In this document: positions 33,316-39,420 of the stretch, piece by piece
How positions within the stretch are numbered: position 1 is the stretch's first letter
Layout: each line of letters begins with the position of its first letter
From: Candidatus Omnitrophota bacterium
GTDB taxonomy: Bacteria; Omnitrophota; Gorgyraeia; Zapsychrales; Fredricksoniimonadaceae
DNA: 39,420 nt
Direction of reading: 5' to 3'
Assembly (NCBI GenBank): GCA_015233145.1
Contig: JADFYI010000003.1
Location: 1 to 39,420, forward strand
Program-made: the position numbers and the translations under genes
The notes under the pieces: generated by a model
Seen by the model: the letters and a program-made list of their open reading frames with translations, nothing else
Told to the model about the DNA's origin: nothing
The model's database searches: none

Positions 33316-34689
33316 ATGAAACCGCTTATTCTTGCCTCGGCATCAGCCCAGCGTCAGAATTTGATGAAAATTCTGAACCTTCCTTTTATTGTGAAGAAAT
33401 CCAAAGCCCGGGAGATTCTTGAAATCAAAACCAATGTCGCGGATTTGGTTAAAGAGAATGCTTTTATCAAGGCTCTCGACGTGGCAGAAGAGCTAAAAGA
33501 GGGGCTTGTGATCGGCGCAGACACGGTTGTTTATGCGAATGGCAGGCTCGTCCTTAAGCCGGGAAGTCTTAAAGAGGCCAAGAAAAATTTAAAAATGCTC
33601 ATGTCTGCGCCTCACTGGGTTTATACGGGAGTGGCGGTGATTGATGCCAGGACCAAAAAAGCTTTGGTCGATTACGATAAAACAAAAGTTTACATGTCAA
33701 AGCTTACTGATGGGGAGATCGACCGGTATCACAGGGAAGTGCCTCCCATGGATAAGGCCGGCGGGTTTGATATTGAGGGCCGCGGCGGCCTTTTTATTCC
33801 ACGCATCGACGGATGTTATTTTAATGTGGTGGGCCTTCCTTTGGCCAAACTTTGCCAGATGCTGAAAAAGTTTGGCGTTCACGCGCTTGCCTTGGGGTTT
33901 GTTTTTACAGCGTCGTTTGCGGTCTCGGGCTGCAGCGGGTTGTCGTCGAATTTTAATACGGCGACCAACCAGGAAGAAACAACCATGTATTCCACGGACA
34001 GCGAGCTGCAGATCGGCGCTTCTGCCGCGCAGGAGATGGAGAAGGAATATAAGGTTGTGGATGACGTTGAGCTTAACAAGCGGGTTGATGAGATTGCCCA
34101 GAAAATTGCAGCGGTGTGTGACCGCAAGGAACTGGTGTATGTGGCCAAAGTTATAGACGAGAAAAAGCCTGGCAGGGAAAAAATCGTGAATGCCTTGTCT
34201 TTACCCGGCGGGTATGTGTATGTTTTTAGGGACCTCATGGATTATATCAAGGATGACGACCAGCTGGCCGCGGTTATTGCCCATGAAATCGGGCATGTGA
34301 CGGCCCGTCACAGCATCAAGCATTTACAGGCGTCTTATGGAAGCATGCTGGCGGTTTTGGCCGCCATCCCCGTGAACGGGAACCTGGCCGGGGGCCTCAA
34401 CGTGGCCTTCCAAACCATGATGTTTAAATATTCCCGGGAAGATGAGCTTGAGGCCGACCGTTTGGGCCTTAAGTATATGACCGCCGCCGGATTTAAGCCT
34501 CAAGGCATGGTCAAGATGCTGGAAAGCCTTGAAGCCTATGACCGTAAACAGCCTATTCGCCCCAAAACATATGAAAGAACCCACCCCTACAGCCACGAGC
34601 GCATTGCGGCCGTCAATCAGCAGATCAAAGGGGATCTGACGTTTCAGGATTATGTGAGGACAACCGGCGAAACAGATGGGAAGAAATGA
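33316..34689 (+). CDS. Maf nucleotide pyrophosphatase fused to M48 lipoprotein peptidase
   Basis: One unbroken 457-codon frame holds two unrelated proteins. Residues 1 to about 188 are a full-length Maf/YceF-type house-cleaning pyrophosphatase (ILASASAQRQNL start, GADTVV, DKAGGFDIEG, VVGLPLAKL end). From residue 182 there is a textbook lipoprotein signal: MLKK, a hydrophobic core, and lipobox AVSGC with the acceptor cysteine at C206. Then comes an M48 zinc peptidase with HEIGH (H323, E324, H327) and the third ligand E377 in ELEAD, like periplasmic BepA/LoiP. The MLKKFG segment serves both as a normal Maf C-terminus and as the signal's n-region. An in-frame ATG at 33859 could start a separate lipoprotein, though it lacks a clear ribosome site. 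It may be two products or one membrane-spanning fusion; a lost stop is also possible. The stop overlaps the next gene. Confidence 0.85.
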   Translation: MKPLILASASAQRQNLMKILNLPFIVKKSKAREILEIKTNVADLVKENAFIKALDVAEELKEGLVIGADTVVYANGRLVLKPGSLKEAKKNLKMLMSAPHWVYTGVAVIDARTKKALVDYDKTKVYMSKLTDGEIDRYHREVPPMDKAGGFDIEGRGGLFIPRIDGCYFNVVGLPLAKLCQMLKKFGVHALALGFVFTASFAVSGCSGLSSNFNTATNQEETTMYSTDSELQIGASAAQEMEKEYKVVDDVELNKRVDEIAQKIAAVCDRKELVYVAKVIDEKKPGREKIVNALSLPGGYVYVFRDLMDYIKDDDQLAAVIAHEIGHVTARHSIKHLQASYGSMLAVLAAIPVNGNLAGGLNVAFQTMMFKYSREDELEADRLGLKYMTAAGFKPQGMVKMLESLEAYDRKQPIRPKTYERTHPYSHERIAAVNQQIKGDLTFQDYVRTTGETDGKK

Positions 34690-35123
34690 CAGGTCAATTT
34701 TTTTATTCCTTGATATTTTTTGTGTTATCTTTTTTCTTTGCCGGATGCCGTGAGTCGGCTTCACAGCCGCCGCAAGCGTGTTTTAAAGAAAATTGCTTTA
34801 CTGTTGAGTTAGCCGTTAGCCCCGAAGAGCGTGAGCGCGGGCTTATGTACCGCGAAAAACTTGCTCAAGGGGCAGGCATGCTTTTTATTTTCGATAAAGA
34901 GGATGTTTATTCTTTTTGGATGAAGAACACAAAAATTCCGCTCGATATTATTTGGCTGGATTCCCAAAAGCGCGTTGTTTATATCGGAGCCAATATCCCG
35001 CCGTGCGTCAACGACCCCTGCCCCAGTTATAATCCTCTTAAAAAAGCCCTCTATGTCCTTGAAATCCCATCAGGTGCGGCTGTGAAAAGTCAGATTGCTG
35101 TTGGCGATGTGATGCGGTATTGA
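34686..35123 (+). CDS. DUF192 lipoprotein
   Basis: The 145-residue protein has a lipoprotein signal ending FFFAGC (acceptor cysteine near residue 21), then a DUF192 domain (about 35-145) with ERERGLMYREKL, GMLFIF, FWMKNTKIPLDIIW, and NPLKKALYVLEIPSG. DUF192 proteins are small exported or archaeal proteins of unknown function. Its ATG overlaps the M48 gene's TGA (ATGA), so the two envelope lipoproteins are translationally coupled. It ends immediately before the converging lpdA. Confidence 0.85.
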   Translation: MTGQFFYSLIFFVLSFFFAGCRESASQPPQACFKENCFTVELAVSPEERERGLMYREKLAQGAGMLFIFDKEDVYSFWMKNTKIPLDIIWLDSQKRVVYIGANIPPCVNDPCPSYNPLKKALYVLEIPSGAAVKSQIAVGDVMRY

Positions 35124-36536
35124 TTATTTCTTCGGACGGATGATGTGAGAAGGATTCCCGAAAATGCCTTCGGCGCTTTCCATGAGGGTTTCTGACAGTG
35201 TCGGGTGCGTATGAATTGTGAGCCCCATTTCTTCGGCCTTGATTCCAGCTTCAATGGCGAGCGTCCCTTCGGCAATAAGCTCACCGGCGTTGACGCCGGC
35301 AATCCCCACACCCAGAATTCGCCCTGTTTTTGTATCTGCAATAATTTTTGTTATGCCATCGGTACGGTTCATGGTCATGGCCCGTCCTGAGGCAGCCCAG
35401 GGGAATTTAAAAACCCTGACATCGAGGCTCATGTCTTTGGCTTCGGCCTCCGTGAGGCCGACCCACGCGAGCTCAGGGTCTGTAAAAACAACGGCCGGAA
35501 TGCAGGACGGCTCAAAGGCAACAGATTGCCCGGCGATGATTTCTGCGGCAACCCTTGCCTCGGCCGAGGCCTTGTGGGCGAGCATGGGGTTACCGGCCAC
35601 ATCTCCGATCGCAAAAATGTTTTTATCATCTGTACGGCGCTGGGGGTTGACTTCAATAAAACCGATGTGTGTTAACTGTACCCGTGTATTTTCAAGGCCA
35701 AGATTTTCCGTGTTGGGGATTCTTCCGATGGCCACAAGCACGGCTTCAAAGATTTTTGACGACTTTTCGCCGTTTTTATTCTCAAAAGTGACCTCAATGC
35801 CTTCAGGGCTTTCTTTTCCTGAAACGACTTTTGTTTCAGGAAGAATACCGGAAAAGTTTTTTTTCATCCTGCGAAGCACCACATCGGCAAGGTCCCTGTC
35901 GGCGCCGGATAAAAGTTCTGCGGTTGCCTCGGCAACCGTGACAGATGCCCCGAGCCCTGAGTAAGCAGTGGCCAGTTCAAGCCCGATATAACGCCCGCCG
36001 ACCACAAGAAGGGTTTCCGGGATATGGGGGATGGTGAGGGCTTTTGAAGAATCCCATACGCGGTCACACACTGGCAATCCCGAAAGGGTAATGGGCCGGG
36101 AGCCTGTGGCAATGATGGCTTTTTCAAAAAGGAGTTCTTCGGTTGTACCGTCGGTTTTCTTGATTTCAAGTGTTGTGGAGTCACGGAATCGGGCAGTGCC
36201 CTGGATATAGGTGATCTTGCGGGCCTTGTTAAGCTGTGCCAGGCCGTTGGTGAGCTTGGCAACAATGGTGTTTTTCCAGGCCCGAAGTTTTTCAGTATCA
36301 ATTTTGGGCGAAGAAAATTCAATGCCGCAAACAGCGGATTCTTTGGTGTCTGTGATAACCTTGGCGGCGTGCAGAAGCGCTTTGGAGGGGATACAGCCCT
36401 CGTATAGGCAAATTCCGCCAGGTTGGGCGTTTTTATCAATGAGAGTTACGGAAAGCCCCAGGTCAGCGGCATGAAACGCGGCAATGTATCCGCCGGGGCC
36501 GGCTCCGATAATGGCAAGCTGTGTCGAGATAGACAT
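35124..36536 (-). CDS. lpdA: Dihydrolipoyl dehydrogenase (E3)
   Basis: Lpd reoxidises dihydrolipoyl groups of 2-oxo acid dehydrogenase or glycine cleavage complexes, passing electrons to NAD. The 470-residue protein has the FAD motif GAGPGG (11-16), the redox disulfide pair C43/C48 (GICLYEGCIPSK), an NAD-binding GGRYIGLE motif, and the C-terminal HTHPTLSE with the catalytic His-Glu pair. The CxxxxC spacing and HPTLSE separate it from mercuric or glutathione reductase. ATG 36536 is chosen; a TTG at 36545 would add three residues. No ribosome site is evident. No E1, E2 or H-protein genes are nearby, so its complex is unknown. Confidence 0.93.
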   Translation of the reverse strand: MSISTQLAIIGAGPGGYIAAFHAADLGLSVTLIDKNAQPGGICLYEGCIPSKALLHAAKVITDTKESAVCGIEFSSPKIDTEKLRAWKNTIVAKLTNGLAQLNKARKITYIQGTARFRDSTTLEIKKTDGTTEELLFEKAIIATGSRPITLSGLPVCDRVWDSSKALTIPHIPETLLVVGGRYIGLELATAYSGLGASVTVAEATAELLSGADRDLADVVLRRMKKNFSGILPETKVVSGKESPEGIEVTFENKNGEKSSKIFEAVLVAIGRIPNTENLGLENTRVQLTHIGFIEVNPQRRTDDKNIFAIGDVAGNPMLAHKASAEARVAAEIIAGQSVAFEPSCIPAVVFTDPELAWVGLTEAEAKDMSLDVRVFKFPWAASGRAMTMNRTDGITKIIADTKTGRILGVGIAGVNAGELIAEGTLAIEAGIKAEEMGLTIHTHPTLSETLMESAEGIFGNPSHIIRPKK

Positions 36537-36689
36537 AATGAACAAATAATAGCAAATTTTGAGCAGAAGTGTGTAAAAAGTGTGGAAAAAGACGTCTCCT
36601 GTGTAACGCAGTGATCGTCCGTTATACTCAGGTACAATTGATTCGCTTCCTGCTTCTCTTTAAAATTCTTTTTGTTGATAGGTTTCGGG

Positions 36690-37739
36690 ATGGGGCTCTC
36701 TATGCTGAGTAAAATCAAAAAAACATTGATGCCGTTTATTTGCAGCACTCCTGTGACAAAGATGTTTGAGACGCTGAATCAGGGGAAGCTGCGTATTTTG
36801 TTTTATCATCGCATTGCCCCTGCGCATAGCCTGGAGCGGCTTTATGAACCCACCATGTTTGTTGAAGAAAATGAGTTTGAAGACCAGATGCGCCTTTTGA
36901 GGGACCAATATCAACCTGTTTGTGAACAGGATGTTATTGAAGCCCTGAAAGGCAACGTCAGGCTTCCGGGAAAAGCGGTATGGGTTACGTTTGACGACGG
37001 GTATAAAGATAATTTTCTTCTCGGTTATCCGATCTTGAAGAAATGGGGGATACGGGCCACATTTTTTGTGGCTACAGATTATATTGATCGAAAAGAACTG
37101 CCATGGGAAGGATGTATTCTTGAAGCCCTGCAAAAGACCGACGCAAGGTCGGCGCTTGTGGACACGGATGGCCGAACCTTGATTTTTGAGCTTTCCAACC
37201 GAAAACAACGACGGCTTGCCGGCTATGAAATAATCAGACGTTTGGCGAAAAAAAATATTTTAAATAGAGAAAAAGTCCTTTCTTTGATCAGTAAATTACA
37301 GGTTGATTTAAACAAGATGGATCTTTCGTTCATGAGCTGGGATAACATTCGGGAAATGGCAGATAACGGTTCTTTCATCGGTTCTCACACGGTCATGCAC
37401 AGGCCAATGACCAAGTTAAGTCGTGATGAGGTTTCTTACGAGATTGGAGAATCTAAAAGAAGGATTGAAGAGTGCATCGGCCGTCAGGTTTTCTCTTTTT
37501 CGTATCCCTATGGGAAATGCCCGGCTTCTTTAAGCGATCCGGTTTTGTTTGATAAAGGGATTGAGGTGGCTGTCACAGCAAAGACAGGCCCTAACGACCT
37601 GACGCGAGCGGAAAAGTTCAGGCTTGGCCGTTTTGACCTCGGGTATAGGAATGCGCCACATATTTGGAAATTTAAGCTTGCGACGTGTCGTTTTTGGGCG
37701 AAGTTGAAAGAGTACACCGCTGGCGCGGAAGTTGTTTAG
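36690..37739 (+). CDS. NodB-type polysaccharide deacetylase
   Basis: The 349-residue protein belongs to carbohydrate esterase family 4. Motif 1 TFDDGY (D102/D103), motif 2 SHTVMH (the HxxxH metal ligands), and motif 3 SYPYG are all present, so it is likely an active metal-dependent N- or O-deacetylase. An internal helical insertion lies between motifs 1 and 2. No convincing signal peptide is seen, which suggests action on a lipid-linked or nascent glycan in the cytoplasm. Start choice is uncertain: TTG 36672, ATG 36690 and ATG 36702 are all in frame with weak ribosome sites. The next gene is a FemAB/GNAT-like protein, a pairing seen in exopolysaccharide loci. Confidence 0.85.
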   Translation: MGLSMLSKIKKTLMPFICSTPVTKMFETLNQGKLRILFYHRIAPAHSLERLYEPTMFVEENEFEDQMRLLRDQYQPVCEQDVIEALKGNVRLPGKAVWVTFDDGYKDNFLLGYPILKKWGIRATFFVATDYIDRKELPWEGCILEALQKTDARSALVDTDGRTLIFELSNRKQRRLAGYEIIRRLAKKNILNREKVLSLISKLQVDLNKMDLSFMSWDNIREMADNGSFIGSHTVMHRPMTKLSRDEVSYEIGESKRRIEECIGRQVFSFSYPYGKCPASLSDPVLFDKGIEVAVTAKTGPNDLTRAEKFRLGRFDLGYRNAPHIWKFKLATCRFWAKLKEYTAGAEVV

Positions 37740-37774
37740 ATGTATTTTAGAAAGTTTGCGCGTCCGGAGGGCTA

Positions 37775-38887
37775 ATGGCAAATTTTTCCCAATACCAGGT
37801 GAAGCGGATCGACACGGTTGACAAGTTTCTGGCATTAAAAGAAGAGTGGACGGATTTGGCGGGCCGGGTGCCGGAACTTTCAATTTTTTTAACATGGGAG
37901 TGGGGGTCTGTTTGGTGGAAGCATTTTGGTAAAGGACTGGAATTATTTGTCCTTGTGGCGCGGGATAATGCAGGCCGATTAAAAGGGATTGCGCCTTTGG
38001 TCAAAGGGTGTTGGCCGTGGCAATATTTTGGGCTTCGGTATATCCGGTTTCTGGGGCACGGGATCGTTTATCCGATTGATATGGGAGTGATCGTTGAGCC
38101 GAAAGAGTCCGAGCCAGTTTTAAAGGTATTGAGTGAATATCTGTTGTTGCATCGCAAAGAGTGGGACTTTCTGGACATGAAAGGTGTTGTTGCAAGGACT
38201 CATTTTGAGAAATATTTGTCTAATGCCGGGGGATTGCCTTTGGAAAGAGCTCCAACAGTTTGTCCGGTAGTTGCTTTAACAGGGGATTGGAGCAGTTTTT
38301 TTAAAGGATTAGACAGAAAATTCAGGCAGAAGTTAAGGAGTTCCGGCGCGTCGATCGAGCGCGATCATCCCGGGCAGGTTTTGTTTCACCGGGTTTCATC
38401 GGTTGATGAACTTTTCCAGGGTTTTGAATCACTTGTTGCGATGCGTAAGGCCTGCAAGGACGATACATCGTTTCATGATAACCAGTTTGTTGCATTTCAT
38501 CAGGAAGTGATGCGGGTTCTTCTCGAACGCGACTGGCTTCGTTTTTATGAATTGCGCATCAAGGGCCAGACAATTGCCGCCATGTATTGTTATCGGTGCC
38601 ACGATGTGTTTTGTGCGTATCAGGCAGGGTTTGATCTTGAGTGGAGCCGGTATAATCCCGGACATTTATTGGCAGCGCATGTGATCAGAGAGGCGATCGC
38701 TGAGAATGTGAGTGAATTTAATTGGCTCGGAGGGGATCAAAGATATAAATATCATTGGACCCCAGAATCAAGGGTGTCACCTCATTTTATATTCACATCA
38801 GGGGTTTGGGGCCGTCTGGTGGTATCCGCTTACCGTAATATCCGCAGGATGAAGGATAAGAAAAAAAGAGCGGTCATCCAGGTTTGA
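37775..38887 (+). CDS. FemAB/CelD-like GNAT acyltransferase
   Basis: The 370-residue protein matches the CelD/BcsL-type GNAT family (Acetyltransf_6). It has an N-terminal lobe with TWEWGSVWWKHFG, then a core starting FKGLDRKFRQKLRS (about 172-185) and ending near 315 with RYNPGHLLAAHVIREAIAENVSEFNWLGGDQRYK. Members act in cellulose or exopolysaccharide production, probably as acyl- or aminoacyl-transferases; the acceptor is not known. GGAGGG stands five bases before the ATG, and the gap from the deacetylase gene is 35 bases, so they are probably co-transcribed. Confidence 0.8.
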   Translation: MANFSQYQVKRIDTVDKFLALKEEWTDLAGRVPELSIFLTWEWGSVWWKHFGKGLELFVLVARDNAGRLKGIAPLVKGCWPWQYFGLRYIRFLGHGIVYPIDMGVIVEPKESEPVLKVLSEYLLLHRKEWDFLDMKGVVARTHFEKYLSNAGGLPLERAPTVCPVVALTGDWSSFFKGLDRKFRQKLRSSGASIERDHPGQVLFHRVSSVDELFQGFESLVAMRKACKDDTSFHDNQFVAFHQEVMRVLLERDWLRFYELRIKGQTIAAMYCYRCHDVFCAYQAGFDLEWSRYNPGHLLAAHVIREAIAENVSEFNWLGGDQRYKYHWTPESRVSPHFIFTSGVWGRLVVSAYRNIRRMKDKKKRAVIQV

Positions 38888-38896
38888 CGTTCAATC

Positions 38897-38928
38897 TTGT
38901 ATCATTAACAACTAGGCAGGTATATAAT
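38897..38928 (+). promoter_or_regulatory. Candidate promoter for the CheB-type gene
   Basis: TATAAT at 38923-38928 (or the overlapping TATATA at 38921-38926) lies in the 76-base gap before the last gene. The best -35 is TTGTAT (38897-38902), 18 bases before TATATA. AGGAGG follows at 38954-38959. Confidence 0.4.
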
Positions 38929-38963
38929 AATTTAAAATAGGATTCAAGTTGTTAGGAGGATGC

Positions 38964-39420
38964 TTGACCAACACCCAAAAGACAAATTTAACCAAGAATC
39001 ATTCATTTCCCATAGTGGGTGTCGGCGCATCTGCGGGTGGGCTGGAGGCGTTGATCGCGTTTTTTAAGTTCTTGCCGAAAAATATTAATATGGCATTTGT
39101 GCTGATCCAGCATCTGGAGCCTCAGCATAAGAGCGCATTATCCGAGATCCTTTCCAGAGAAACGTCTTTAAATGTTCGAGAAGCTGAGAATAATACAAAA
39201 ATTGAGCCTGCACACGTTTACGTTATCCCGCCCAACACCCGTATGACTATTTCCAACAGAAGATTAAGGCTCACTTCCCGCATAAAACGTTTGGATGGCA
39301 GGTATTTGCCTGTCGATTTTTTTATGACTTCATTGGCGCAAGCCGAAAGAGAAAAGGCGATCGGCGTTATACTTTCAGGGACAGGTTCTGACGGAACGCA
39401 GGGCGCTCGGGCGATTAAAG
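38964..39420 (+). CDS. CheB-type methylesterase domain protein (5' part, runs off the edge)
   Basis: An open frame of 152 codons continues past the right edge. It reads a short polar start, then the CheB methylesterase fold with the catalytic serine motif VGVGASAGGLEAL, the histidine in LIQHLEPQHKS, and VILSGTGSDGTQGA, whose aspartate completes the triad. There is no receiver domain before it, which points to a multidomain CheB-CheR-PAS-kinase type protein rather than a classic CheB; the rest is not visible. The start is TTG at 38964, four bases after AGGAGG (38954-38959); the ATG at 38960 is out of frame. No chemotaxis neighbours are seen. Confidence 0.85.
   Translation, partial: MTNTQKTNLTKNHSFPIVGVGASAGGLEALIAFFKFLPKNINMAFVLIQHLEPQHKSALSEILSRETSLNVREAENNTKIEPAHVYVIPPNTRMTISNRRLRLTSRIKRLDGRYLPVDFFMTSLAQAEREKAIGVILSGTGSDGTQGARAIK

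Noticed and set aside
36546-36689. Divergent promoters between lpdA and the deacetylase gene
   Set aside because: TACAAT (36633-36638) and TATACT (36623-36628) look like -10 boxes, but no acceptable -35 is at the right spacing, and the minus-strand candidates are equally poor.
1-39420. tRNA, rRNA, CRISPR, transposase or integrase genes
   Set aside because: None was recognised by reading both strands; intergenic gaps are mostly below 110 bases and the two longest are explained by inverted repeats.

Overview
This window is almost wholly coding and reads as a chromosome segment of a free-living-type, Gram-negative-enveloped (diderm) bacterium. Diderm markers seen directly are a LolC/E-type permease with LolD, an MlaE-MlaF-MlaD phospholipid transporter, LptF/LptG, several signal-peptide or lipobox proteins, and a beta-barrel-like outer membrane protein. 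Yet much of the gene order matches conserved Firmicutes strings: mcsA-mcsB-clpC...radA-yacL-ispD-ispF...cysE-cysS, then tmk-holB-ricT-metG, then thiL-tsaE-tsaB. That mixture, with the small secreted protein and AsmA-like proteins, best fits a PVC-related candidate lineage such as Omnitrophota. This placement is inference from gene content and order; no rRNA is present.

Layout. (1) 2-2992: tail of an unknown gene, a YhcG/DUF1016 nuclease, then lolC/E-lolD. (2) 3051-8020: a promoter, then ilvE, mcsA, mcsB and clpC, the arginine-phosphorylation protein quality-control set. (3) 8020-11386: an AsmA/TamB-like exported protein and mlaE-mlaF-mlaD, lying exactly between clpC and radA. (4) 11387-17342: radA, PIN/TRAM protein, ispD, ispF, cysE, cysS and a TM2 protein, tightly packed. 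(5) 17358-21306: tmk, holB, ricT, metG. (6) 21307-22752: mtnA bracketed by two inverted-repeat structures. (7) 22753-28119: thiL, a second DUF1016 nuclease, tsaE, tsaB, alr and an AsmA-like membrane-anchored protein. (8) 28185-31104, minus strand: comFC-lptF-lptG. (9) 31212-35123: outer membrane protein, small secreted protein, pyrE behind a terminator-like hairpin, an unusual Maf-M48 peptidase fusion and a DUF192 lipoprotein. (10) 35124-39420: lpdA (minus), a NodB-type polysaccharide deacetylase, a FemAB/GNAT-like acyltransferase, and the start of a CheB-type gene running off the edge.

How the genes fit together. Most are housekeeping: envelope lipoprotein and lipid traffic, isoprenoid precursors, cysteine and methionine metabolism, two aminoacyl-tRNA synthetases, the clamp loader, and t6A tRNA modification. 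No transposase, integrase, CRISPR array, tRNA or rRNA was recognised. The most unusual items are (a) one reading frame joining a cytoplasmic Maf pyrophosphatase to an M48 zinc peptidase through what looks like a complete lipoprotein signal peptide with its own internal ATG, (b) a McsA-McsB-ClpC system with intact phosphoarginine-recognition residues in a diderm and no visible CtsR, (c) two divergent DUF1016 nucleases placed inside housekeeping operons, and (d) palindromic elements on both sides of mtnA, one of which overlaps its stop codon.
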